The translations under genes were made by a program, and so were the position numbers. Positions 1 through 7,914 of a stretch of 22,534 bases of DNA are shown one piece after another. The stretch comes from Zoopage sp. CT-All (taxonomy: Eukaryota > Zoopagomycota > Zoopagomycetes > Zoopagales > Zoopagaceae). Numbering within the stretch: the stretch's first letter is position 1; each line of letters begins with the position of its first letter. The notes beneath the pieces are model-generated. The model had not been told where the DNA came from and made no database searches. It was given only the letters and a program-made list of their open reading frames with translations. The stretch covers positions 1 through 22,534 of the forward strand of contig QZWS01000137.1 of the NCBI GenBank assembly GCA_004114245.1, written 5' to 3'.

Positions 1-830
1 CGTAGCACAGAGGTCGAGATCCACCCCGACAGTCCTCCGGGGTGCGCCTGCAAGGCGGTGGCGGGAAAATGCGGCTTCCAAACGGTGCCGCAGAAAAAAA
101 CGGAGGAGATGCAGTCTGATGTTTTCTTTGTATATCAACACAAATTCACCCACCCCCATAGCATCATTAACATCCAGCCCTGCCCCGGGTCCCCCAACCT
201 GGGGCAGGCATGACACTAAGTGGGCACCACAGATGCCAGCTAGTGCTAGGCTTCTGTGGCTGTTATGATGGGATCCCTGGTAGAGCAGTTTAGTGTCTTT
301 TCTGTGCAATCAATACACTTTACATCCCTCATATACTACTACATGACTGCCTCTGGGAGTCCTCTGCCCCAGCAGGCATAACAATGAGCCTATGACCAAA
401 GTACACACATTAGTTTGGGGCATTGGGATCTACTGCATATATTGTGCATATACTGAACAAATTTACAGTATACTTACAATAGCTCCTGCAGGGCTCTGGA
501 GGTCCTTCTAGGAAATATGAGATGTACTAGATGCTAAGCACATGGTAGCTAGCAGACATAAATTTCTATGCAAATTCAAACAAATTGGACAATTCTTTGA
601 GATAAGATCAAGCAAGCAGCAACAAGACAACCACAGCCAACCAGCACCATCCAGAATTGAAATGCAACATAGCCTTGTACCACGGTTTTTCCCTCATTTG
701 AGCAGGGGATTTTTTAACCCAGGCCAAGGTTATGCACCCATAGTCAGAATACGATAATTGAACAAGAACTAGAATAAGACAGCTTGTATTGATGCCACGG
801 CCCAATACATGCATTTTTCTCTAGCTAATA
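1..830. other. AT-rich stretch without a convincing gene
   Basis: The first ~120 bases are GC-rich and open in more than one frame (the frame starting at base 1 runs to a TGA at 211-213), so they could be the end of a gene cut by the window edge, but I recognise nothing in the translations. From about 130 to 820 the sequence becomes AT-rich with only short open frames, and base composition is unlike the dense genes that follow. It resembles the AT-rich island at 20.3-22.1 kb in composition. A small inverted repeat (TGTATTG / CAATACA, 11-base loop) lies at about 784-809. No transposase or reverse transcriptase motif is visible. Confidence 0.35.
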
Positions 831-1031
831 TCACGCGGCAATTGCAGGGGGTTGTGACGGCTTAACGCGTCTGCTACCCCCACGCAAAACGTCAGCCACC
901 ATCAGCTTGAGGCAGGTTCTCGCCCGCGCCGTGTCTGTGATGATTCTATATATTTGCACGTTAGTCGGAAGGTGCTGCTTGTTCAGCACTGCTTTCTTGT
1001 CGATGACTCCATATATCTGAGCCTCGGCCAT
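831..1031 (-). CDS. Small hypothetical protein, head-to-head with TPA1
   Basis: An ATG-started 66-codon frame on the minus strand. I do not recognise the product. The N-terminal 45 residues look protein-like (a hydrophobic/charged mix with VQIYRIITD), and the last 20 residues are basic and proline-containing. Its ATG at 1031 lies 43 bp from the ATG of the divergent TPA1-like gene, the tight spacing seen for other divergent pairs in this window, which argues mildly for a real gene. It runs into the AT-rich stretch at its 3' end, so it may be a truncated gene, have a further exon beyond a possible donor near its end, or be a chance ORF. No domain, membrane segment or signal peptide is evident. 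Confidence 0.3.
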   Translation of the reverse strand: MAEAQIYGVIDKKAVLNKQHLPTNVQIYRIITDTARARTCLKLMVADVLRGGSRRVKPSQPPAIAA

Positions 1032-1074
1032 CCCATCTCTCGTGCTGGTGCTTACGCCTCGTTTTTAGTCCTGT

Positions 1075-2667
1075 ATGTCGCATGTCGGCAATGACGATGT
1101 CGATTCCGCATCTACTCCGTGCAAGAGACGAAAGGTAGACGGAAGCGAGTCAACAGTGGTCGAGATCGCCTCTCACAATCCTCGCCTTATACTAAATCCC
1201 GAGCTTTCCCACTACACCACCTCGCTCGACACACAATCACCGTTGCATGCAGTCTCCGACCCGTTCCCGTGCTACGTACTCCCAGAATTCATCGACCAGA
1301 CCACCATCGTATCTCTCCGCCAGGCCTTGCTTGACGAGGGATTCCCCTATGCTCGATTCAACGATCTTCACGAGTTTCGCCAGACCCCGGATCTCATCTC
1401 CGCTCACCGTCCAGTGCTCAAGCAACTTCGAGAGCGCTTTTGTTCGCAAGAATTTATCGCCATGGTCTGTGCAACGGCCGGATGGAGAGACGAGGAGTTG
1501 ATCGCCGACCGCGTCGATATCAGTGGTCAGCGGTACGATACCGGCGGATACCTGCTCTGCCACGACGACGATGTTCATGCCGAGGAGGACGGGTACGGCC
1601 GTCGTGTGGCGTTTATTCTGTACTTAGTGGATGAGGACTGGGACTGTGCCGTGGATGGCGGTGCTCTGGAGTTGTTCTCATTGTACGATGCATGCCTTAT
1701 GTTTATTGCCGCTCCTGTGTTTCTGACTCGGCATGTCTGTTCTAGGGATGAAGCGGGTCGACCAAGCAAGGTAACAGCCCAAATCGAACCTAAAGCGGGG
1801 ACACTGGCATTCTTTCCGATCGTCACTGGAACATCGTTTCATCAAGTGGCGCTCGTGACGGGCACAAAGCCTCGATTGTCTATTGCCGGGTGGCTACACG
1901 GTAGGCTGCCCGAGGCAGATGCAAGCGTCGTAGCTGGATCAGGAGCGAGTCCAGTGAACGAGCCACAGCCCAACGCTCCGAGCAATGCAAGACCAGGCAG
2001 CAATAGCGTCGACTTCGTGGTCGCAGACTGGGTGGTATCAGAGTATGCTACCGATCATGCCCTCGAAGAAGTCAACGAGCGCTTTGCCAAGGACAGCTTT
2101 GTTGTGCTTCAGAATTTCCTGTGTGCCAACTTTTTTGGCGAATATCGTGCACAACTGCACGCAAGCTTTCAAGCCGATATTGCCCGTGAACAGTGGCATC
2201 TCGTTGGCCCGGCGGATTCCCAGCGCTTCTTCGCTCTCCGCAATGACACGCTCCTGCTTTCCTCATTTCTCCGCTCCAAGGCATTTCAGGACTACCTTTA
2301 CATGATCACCGGTTTGCAGCTATCTGGAAATATCACGTCTAGTTCTGCGCCTGCTACGCGCATGTTTGACCGTGGTTCATACACCGTGCTTCGCGATGAT
2401 GACCAGCAGCCTCCCGGACTCGATGTTACTCTGTACCTTCCCGCAGCAGACTCGGATCCCTGGTTCGAAGAGCACGATGGCAGAACAATATATATCGACG
2501 CCGAAAGTGGCCATGTCGTTGCGGAGAGTCCAGTAGCTTCTAATGCATTAGTGGTAGCATGGCGCACGGAAGGAGTGCGACGATTTACTCGCATGGGGAA
2601 AGGCGGAATACGTGCGGAAATATCCCTGACATGGGAGGTAGTTGACACTGACGAGGAAAGCCAATAG
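1075..2667 (+). CDS. TPA1: TPA1/OGFOD1-like 2-oxoglutarate- and Fe(II)-dependent prolyl hydroxylase
   Basis: Family role: hydroxylates a proline of ribosomal protein uS12 and links translation termination with oxygen sensing (Tpa1/Ofd1/OGFOD1). Model: exon 1 1075-1682, intron 1683-1745 (63 nt, GTACGA...TTCTAG, CTGAC branch-like site), exon 2 1746-2667; 509 residues. The intron is a multiple of three with no stop, so an unspliced reading stays open, but only splicing gives the contiguous family-like segment ELFSLDEAGRPSK. Visible features: a basic CKRRK stretch near residue 16 (possible nuclear signal); the Fe-binding pair H163 and D165 in LLCHDDDV; distal H near 235 (SFHQVALV); the 2-oxoglutarate-binding R near 246 (KPRLSIAGW). 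The C-terminal half (about residues 300-509) matches the second, degenerate double-stranded beta-helix domain typical of this family. Length is normal for Tpa1 relatives. Confidence 0.9.
   Translation: MSHVGNDDVDSASTPCKRRKVDGSESTVVEIASHNPRLILNPELSHYTTSLDTQSPLHAVSDPFPCYVLPEFIDQTTIVSLRQALLDEGFPYARFNDLHEFRQTPDLISAHRPVLKQLRERFCSQEFIAMVCATAGWRDEELIADRVDISGQRYDTGGYLLCHDDDVHAEEDGYGRRVAFILYLVDEDWDCAVDGGALELFSLYDACLMFIAAPVFLTRHVCSRDEAGRPSKVTAQIEPKAGTLAFFPIVTGTSFHQVALVTGTKPRLSIAGWLHGRLPEADASVVAGSGASPVNEPQPNAPSNARPGSNSVDFVVADWVVSEYATDHALEEVNERFAKDSFVVLQNFLCANFFGEYRAQLHASFQADIAREQWHLVGPADSQRFFALRNDTLLLSSFLRSKAFQDYLYMITGLQLSGNITSSSAPATRMFDRGSYTVLRDDDQQPPGLDVTLYLPAADSDPWFEEHDGRTIYIDAESGHVVAESPVASNALVVAWRTEGVRRFTRMGKGGIRAEISLTWEVVDTDEESQ
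1683..1745 (+). other. 63-nt in-frame intron of the TPA1-like gene
   Basis: It begins GTACGATG and ends TGTTCTAG, with CTGAC about 20 nt before the acceptor. Removing it joins ...TTCTCATT to GGATGAA and yields FSLDEAGRPSK, the expected strand leading to the distal histidine. Its length is divisible by three and it has no in-frame stop, so retention would add 21 residues. Confidence 0.85.
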
Positions 2668-3067
2668 AACGATGCTATGACTTGCCGTAAGCTTGTCCAA
2701 AGGCAACTAGTAATCCATGTGTGTCTGTATTGCTGTCACGAATTGTCAGATTTAGCTGGCAACAAGTATACCAGTCGCTTCTCTACCACGCTGACTTGTG
2801 TCAAAAGTAGCATTGATTGAGGATATTGTGCTGGTGGCATCGGCTGAGGCGACAAGTCCAAGTCGACGCAACAGGCAACTTCGTCCCAGGAGTTCGCCAC
2901 TTTTCTCGTGAGCCCAGCATTGTATTATAGCGCCAAGTTTTTCACAAGATAACTAGGTCCGTATTTTCAGACGAAGGAGGATAACACCAGGCTGCGTATG
3001 CCCTCCTGCAATCATCCCTTGCTGTTGTACGGTGGGAATTTGACGGGGAATTTGGCTGTACAAACAC
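2668..3067. other. Intergenic, no gene seen
   Basis: This is the 3' flank of the TPA1-like gene up to the left inverted repeat. The minus-strand open frame 2942-3142 crosses the inverted repeat and its translation resembles the same repeat read upstream of ADE17, so it is repeat-derived and not evidence of a gene. No RNA gene was recognised. Confidence 0.5.
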
Positions 3068-3136
3068 TAGGGTATTTGCGCAACACCATTCCGTTCCCAT
3101 TCCGCTAGCTGACCCGCCTGCCTCATCAGAATAGCT
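3068..3136 (+). repeat. Left inverted repeat
   Basis: Contains TATTTGCGCAA followed by CCATTCCGTTCCCATTCCG and then, after about 15 unmatched bases, TCAGAATAGCT. It matches the reverse complement of 4432-4487 with a short gap. A further partial echo (GGCCATTCCGCTTCCC) lies at about 3148-3163. Confidence 0.85.
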
Positions 3137-3197
3137 GCTCAATTAGTGGCCATTCCGCTTCCCAACCCCCCACCTCTGCTTTGCTCCTGTGCCCCCA

Positions 3198-4000
3198 TGG
3201 CATTCTCCAGCACCACGCGGTTGTAAATATGCCTAACAAACATGGTGGGGTTTGGCATGCGTGGGCCCTCGGTGCCAAGAAAGTGGAGCACGCAAACAGC
3301 AATGCGCGGGAACTCGCACAAGTGGGTGAGCGTGGTGGGTTTTGCGTCGGGGACGAGACGGCAAATATTCACAATGGTATCAACGACCGCAAGCTTGAAA
3401 TCATAGCCGCCCTCATCACGCAGCACCTGGGCAAGGAAATCAAGCAGGATGGCATATTTGGTTAGGAGTCGGCAGCACATGGAGCGGACAATGGTAATGA
3501 CAATAATGCGGAACTCGTCCGAGATGTCGCCCATGAAGGAGGCAATCTGCTTGGTGAGGCGGTGGACGCCGGTCTTGTTTCCAGTTTTGAGGAGCGTGGT
3601 GATGGAGAGGATGATGAGCGAGTGGTTGGCGTCAGCCACCAAGGTTTCGAGATTGGCGTTGCATTGGGCGACCGCTTCCAGATGAGACTAGGCCAGGGCA
3701 TTGAGGGTGCGCATGGGGCAAACTTGAGTGTCGGCTTTTGGGAGGCGAGCAGCAGCTGCAGCACATTCACCGCGGGGTAGAGCTTGCGAGTTGATAGCTT
3801 GGGGAGAGACAGATGGCTCTGGCGGCCTTGTACGCAACCATCTTGGAGCAATGATGCAGATTAGACTCAATCCAGGTGTACCACTTGCTGCGGGTGGCGG
3901 AGGGATTGTCCTGGAGGATCTTGCATGCATAGCGGATGAGCGAGGCAGTGAGAAGCTGTGAAAGAAGCACGTGGTAGTCTCCCCTGTGCAACACAGAAAC
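3198..4000 (-). pseudogene. SEC21: Broken internal fragment of coatomer subunit gamma (SEC21/COPG)
   Basis: Minus-strand translation follows the alpha-solenoid trunk of COPI gamma: SLIRYACKIL, then KMVAYKAARAICL, then YPAVNVLQLLLASQKPTLKF, MRTLNALA, and a long segment with TTLLKTGNKTGVHRLTKQI, ISDEFRI, LRDEGGYDFK, THLCEF and IYNRVVLENA. Intact gamma-COP is far longer (about 870-930 residues), with N-terminal parts and a C-terminal appendage; only roughly 250 internal residues are represented here. The reading frame changes twice (about 3800 and about 3715), and an in-frame TAG at 3688-3690 interrupts it. Homology ends abruptly after VVLENA at about 3198 and near 4000. No intron is apparent in this piece. 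It cannot encode a working coatomer subunit; a functional copy should exist elsewhere. Confidence 0.85.
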
Positions 4001-4020
4001 GGACCACATGGTCTTCATTT

Positions 4021-4123
4021 TTCAATGCTGTGCAGAATAAATTGCAATATAAGTATTTGGACAATGAATGCTCCATTGTTCTATTGTTCAATGCCATTCA
4101 GAATAATTGCAATATAAATATTC
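4021..4123 (+). repeat. Imperfect AT-rich direct repeat, 66-bp period
   Basis: TTCAATGC...CAGAATAAATTGCAATATAA (from 4021) recurs as TTCAATGCC...CAGAATAATTGCAATATAA (from 4087). It lies inside the inverted-repeat-bounded segment beside the coatomer fragment. No function is evident. Confidence 0.75.
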
Positions 4124-4431
4124 TGCATCTCAGCCGTCCTTGCCTCTTTTTTCTCACCTCCCCGCCACCCTGCCAATAACCACCATCACAATTCATATCT
4201 AAAACTAGTCGTAATGGTATGCAGGGGAAGGTCGTCTATGGATCATAATATTAGATTAATCCAAGGCAAATGTGTTGGCTGTGGTGGCAGCAGAGGAGTA
4301 GTTAGTAGAAGGAACATGCATGACGGCCTAAGTCAGCAAGAGACAGACGCGCTGCTCTGAATAGCTTTGCTTGCCCAGCGGGGAGTCTCCAATTTCGTCA
4401 TGGCGATGGTGTTTGTGCGCAAATTCTTTTG

Positions 4432-4487
4432 AGCTATTCTGAGAAGCTATCGGAATGGGAACGGAATGGTTTTGCGCAAATACACTA
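4432..4487 (-). repeat. Right inverted repeat, next to the ADE17 start
   Basis: This is the inverted copy of the left repeat; the well-matched core is 4445-4482. Its outer end is only about 38 bp before the ADE17 ATG (4525), so it lies in that gene's 5' leader or core promoter. Confidence 0.85.
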
Positions 4488-4524
4488 CTCTACGGTAAAA
4501 GCTCCTTTTTCACACAAAGCAGCC

Positions 4525-6309
4525 ATGACTCGCCTGGCGATCATCTCCGTCTACGACAAAGTCAACCTCGTTCCGTTCGCACGCGCCCTCGCCGCCCTCA
4601 CCGACGCGAATGGCGCCCCGGCCTGGTCTCTGGTTGCATCCGGCGGCACCGCGAACCTGCTGCGCGCCAACGACATTCCCGTGCGCGATGTCTCCGAACT
4701 CACCCGCGCTCCGGAAATGCTCGGTGGCCGCGTCAAAACTTTGCATCCGGTCATCCACGGTGGCATTCTAGCTCGTGTTGGCCTGGAAAGCGATGCAAAG
4801 GATCTGATTGACCGCGGGATTGATGCCATCGACATGGTTGTGTGCAATTTATATCCGTTCAAGGAGACGGTTGCCAAGGAGACGGTGACAATGGAGATGG
4901 CAGTGGAGGAAATTGACATCGGAGGGGTGACGCTTCTACGTGCGGCGGCGAAGAATCATGCCCGAGTGACCATTGTGTCGGATCCGACGGACTATGACCG
5001 ATTGGTGCGCGAGCTCAGTGCGTCAGGCGAGGTCTCACAGGCGCTGAGGAATTCATGTGCCCTGAAGGCATTTGAAATGACTGCGGACTACGACGCTGCG
5101 ATCTCGGATTACTTTCGGAAGCAATATTCGCCGGCTGTAAATCAGCTGACACTGCGCTACGGCGCAAACCCGCATCAGGTCCCGGCGCAAGTGTTCTCTA
5201 CTACCGGACCCCTTCCGTTCAAGGTCCTCGCTGGATCTCCAGGCTACATCAACCTTTTGGATGCGCTCAACGCGTGGCCTCTCGTTAAAGAGCTTCGTCG
5301 CGCGTGCAACCTCCCCGCGGCTGCCTCATTTAAGCATGTCTCGCCTGCTGGCGCCGCCGTCGGCATTCCACTCTCAGATCTTGAGAAGACTGTGTACCAA
5401 GTCGAAGGTATGATCCTGACCCCGCTAGCGGCTGCCTACGCGCGTGCTCGAGGCGCAGACCGCATGTCGTCATTTGGCGACTGGATTGCTCTCAGTGACA
5501 TTTGCGACCTCGCCACTGCCAAAATAATCTCCCGCGAGGTCTCTGATGGTGTCATCGCGGCAGGATATGAACCTGAAGCGCTGGAGCTGCTGCGCAAGAA
5601 GAAGGGCGGCAAGTATACTGTGCTGGAGATGGATTCGACATATGAGCCGCAAGAAATCGAAACGCGCCAGGTCTACGGTCTTAGCCTGCAGCAGACCAGA
5701 AATAACTTTAACGTCACCAATCAGATGTTTACGAACATTGCGTCGCAAAACAAGTCGCTGCCCGAGTCCGCCGTCCGCGATCTCATGGTGGCCACCATTG
5801 CGCTCAAATACACCCAATCCAACTCGGTCTGCTACGCCAAGAACGGCATGGTCATCGGCCTTGGCGCGGGTCAGCAGTCGCGCATTCACTGCACGCGTCT
5901 TGCTGGCGAGAAGGCCGATAACTGGTGGATGCGCCACCACCCAAAGGTGCTTGCTTTTGCGTTTAAGAAAGAGGCCAAGCGCCCGGATCGTGCGAATGCC
6001 ATTGATCTGTACGTGTCAAACCAGATTGGTGAGGGCAAAGAGCGCGCGGCGTGGGAGCACGTATTCGAGCGCGTCCCCGAGCCATTGACGGTGCACGAGC
6101 GAGCGGAGCATATGGCACAGCTCCGCGACGTCGCCATCTCCTCCGACGCATTCTTCCCATTCAGTGACAACATTTATCGGGCGCATCATTCTGGCGTGCA
6201 GTACGTTGCAGCACCGAGTGGCAGCGTCCAGGACCAAGTTGTCATTGATGCTGCAGACGAGCATGGCATGGTTCTCTGCCACACGAATGTTCGCCTTTTC
6301 CATCACTAG
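4525..6309 (+). CDS. ADE17: Bifunctional AICAR transformylase / IMP cyclohydrolase (ATIC, PurH)
   Basis: Catalyses the last two steps of de novo purine synthesis: formyl transfer from 10-formyl-THF to AICAR, then ring closure to IMP, in the cytosol. One exon of 594 residues, the normal eukaryotic length. The start is the first ATG of the frame that gives [12 protein letters not shown], matching the family N-terminus; the frame stays open upstream only through the inverted repeat. The N-terminal MGS-like cyclohydrolase domain (about 1-150) has [18 protein letters not shown] and GGILAR. The transformylase domain follows, with the catalytic K270-H271 pair in [23 protein letters not shown] near 210, and [21 protein letters not shown] further on. 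It is convergent with the downstream kinase gene, 53 bp apart. An ATTAAA at 6340-6345 may serve polyadenylation. Confidence 0.97.
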   Translation: MTRLAIISVYDKVNLVPFARALAALTDANGAPAWSLVASGGTANLLRANDIPVRDVSELTRAPEMLGGRVKTLHPVIHGGILARVGLESDAKDLIDRGIDAIDMVVCNLYPFKETVAKETVTMEMAVEEIDIGGVTLLRAAAKNHARVTIVSDPTDYDRLVRELSASGEVSQALRNSCALKAFEMTADYDAAISDYFRKQYSPAVNQLTLRYGANPHQVPAQVFSTTGPLPFKVLAGSPGYINLLDALNAWPLVKELRRACNLPAAASFKHVSPAGAAVGIPLSDLEKTVYQVEGMILTPLAAAYARARGADRMSSFGDWIALSDICDLATAKIISREVSDGVIAAGYEPEALELLRKKKGGKYTVLEMDSTYEPQEIETRQVYGLSLQQTRNNFNVTNQMFTNIASQNKSLPESAVRDLMVATIALKYTQSNSVCYAKNGMVIGLGAGQQSRIHCTRLAGEKADNWWMRHHPKVLAFAFKKEAKRPDRANAIDLYVSNQIGEGKERAAWEHVFERVPEPLTVHERAEHMAQLRDVAISSDAFFPFSDNIYRAHHSGVQYVAAPSGSVQDQVVIDAADEHGMVLCHTNVRLFHH

Positions 6310-6339
6310 GCCAGCCATTGCGACGATGGTATGAAGTAC

Positions 6340-6345
6340 ATTAAA
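6340..6345 (+). terminator. Possible polyadenylation hexamer of ADE17
   Basis: ATTAAA begins 31 bases after the ADE17 stop, in the 53-bp gap before the convergent kinase gene's stop. A common variant signal; functional use is inferred. Confidence 0.35.
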
Positions 6346-6362
6346 TAGTGGAATACATGGTA

Positions 6363-7913
6363 TTACGTCGTCACTGTCCGAATCGCTGTGCGCGGTCGGC
6401 ATGATGAGCCAACGGCAGCGCTGCACTTCATATGGCACACTTCACCACAGTCTGGGCACCATGTGTCAGCCATCAAGGGGATTGGGACAGCATGACCTAC
6501 CATCGCACTCCATTGTCTTTTTCTTACCAGAGAATATCCCGCCGACTCGATTGCCGCATACACCGCACATCGCTTTGGATTTGATCTTGACCAAAGAGAA
6601 TCGGTGGATTCGGGCAGCTTGGACGTTGGATCCATCGGACGCCTCCCCGTCCGTGACAGGTGACTCGGTTGCCTCGTCGTCCGCCATAATTGTGGAGGCC
6701 GACTGCTGTGGCTCAACAATCCAGTCCAGCTCCGATCTCGTTGTCTGGGACAAATGGAAGCCGTATCGGTCGCGGAAGGGCTGTTCATTGGGCGAATCGA
6801 CTTCGAACATATTCAGTATTGTTGGCGAGGTAACTGCTGATACAGAGCCATTAATGGGCGATTCTGCATGTGCATCAGCGATTGTCCCGACGTGCTCCAC
6901 GTCTGGTACAGAGGCCTCGGCTAGCCGAAGTAGCCGCAGTGTCTCCTTCCATTGCGGTCTTAACCTTGGGTCGGAATCGGCGCATAGTATGGCGACGTCA
7001 AGAAACAGTTCGGGACACCCTTCTTGAGCGTGCTGTCGCGCCGCCTGTGGATTAACACCTAGGCCTGGAACCACGCGCGGCAGCCATCCTTCGTCCTCGT
7101 CTGCCAAGCGCCGACATATCAGGTCGCAGAGGACAATGCCAAAGCTGAACGTGTCAATTGCAGCCGTGAACGGCATCCCGAGCATGACCTCTGGGCTGAG
7201 GTAGCCGTCGGTTCCGCAATAAGTGAGTCGTCGGGATTCATCCTCGTTGCGAGCAGCGATACGGGAGAAACCAAAATCGCACACCTTGACGCGATTATTC
7301 TCCGTGATCAAGCAATTTTCCGACTTGACATCTCTAGAGGCCCATGGTTTGACTGGTATATATTTGGACGCACAATACCCACCGATGAATGACGTTGCGC
7401 GAGTGGAGGAAGGCGAGAGCTCGAGCAATGTCGATCGCAAAGCTTATGCGCTGCCGCCACGGCATCTCTCGCTGGCCATCTTTAATTAGCTAAGAAGCGC
7501 ATCAGCGCATCAGCGCTGCATAAGGTGAGTGTCCCTTACGTCACGCAAACTGCCGCCTGGTACGAATTCGCTGACAATATACTGGACGCCATCGTGAATG
7601 CAGTAGTCGATGAACTGGACGACGTTGGGATGGCGTGCCCGCCTAATGCAACAATCAAACATGCATCGTATCGATCACGGTTCATTACTGCAGAATTTCA
7701 ACTTCGCGGCGGTTGTACTTCTCGGAATCGACGCCCTTGTGCGCCTTGCACTCCTTCACGGCGACGTCCGTGCCCTGCAGTGGCCAGGATCAGCGCGAGC
7801 CCACGCGGCACAGAGCCCACCAGGTAGTCCGCCTTCCACACGCGACCAAACAGGCCGACGCCGACAACGGCCTCAAAGGCTATTTCGGCAAAATGCAGCT
7901 GTGGGGAATCCAT
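6363..7913 (-). CDS. TKL-type protein kinase with C-terminal C1 zinc finger
   Basis: Six exons on the minus strand: 7913-7821, 7774-7689, 7642-7540, 7489-7383, 7333-6501, 6451-6363; introns 46-50 nt, all GT-AG. The model totals 1311 nt, giving 436 residues. Kinase motifs in order: glycine loop GVGLFGRV (about 18-25), ATP-binding K38 in VAVKECK, RHPNVVQF, catalytic loop HRDVKSEN (D131), DFG at 149-151, TYCGTDGYLSPEV activation segment and DTFSFGIVLCDL. It is therefore probably active. An unstructured linker follows, then a textbook C1 pattern H-X12-C-X2-C-X16-C-X2-C-X4-H-X2-C-X7-C at about 373-425, which only forms once the last intron is removed. C1 domains bind diacylglycerol or membranes, or proteins. 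The start is the ATG at 7913, 17 codons before the glycine loop; an upstream exon is possible but not needed. Targets are unknown. Confidence 0.85.
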
Positions 7914-7914
7914 G
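7911..7914. promoter_or_regulatory. Shared CATG containing the start codons of two divergent genes
   Basis: The palindrome CATG provides ATG on the minus strand (7913-7911) for the kinase and ATG on the plus strand (7912-7914) for the PPR-like gene. If both starts are used, the two coding regions overlap by two bases and each 5' UTR and promoter lies inside the other gene. The PPR-like gene has a second ATG at 7945, and the kinase could have an upstream exon, so the overlap is not proven. Confidence 0.4.

Larger units (their letters stand above)
3068..4487. mobile_element. Inverted-repeat-bounded segment carrying a coatomer gamma fragment (possible gene-capturing DNA transposon)
   Basis: The two ends are inverted copies of each other. 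Read inward, the left end (3073-3110) and the reverse complement of the right end (4482-4445) match at 36 of 38 positions, beginning TATTTGCGCAA and including CCATTCCGTTCCCATTCCG. After a gap, TCAGAATAGCT matches exactly (3126-3136 versus 4442-4432). Outside the repeat only TAGNG is shared and similarity then stops. Between them lie a broken piece of SEC21/COPG on the minus strand, an AT-rich direct repeat, and nothing resembling a transposase. This is the structure of a non-autonomous element that has captured host sequence (Pack-type), but I see no clear target-site duplication. An inverted duplication of a promoter-like block on both sides of a pseudogene is the alternative. Confidence 0.5.

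Noticed and set aside
2942-3142. Minus-strand 66-codon ORF resembling the leader frame upstream of ADE17
   Set aside because: The resemblance comes from the inverted repeat being translated in both copies, not from a gene family.
3065-4487. CACTA-superfamily transposon ends
   Set aside because: CACTA occurs at the left boundary, but the inverted right boundary reads GAGTA, so the terminal motif is not matched, and no 3-bp duplication is clear.
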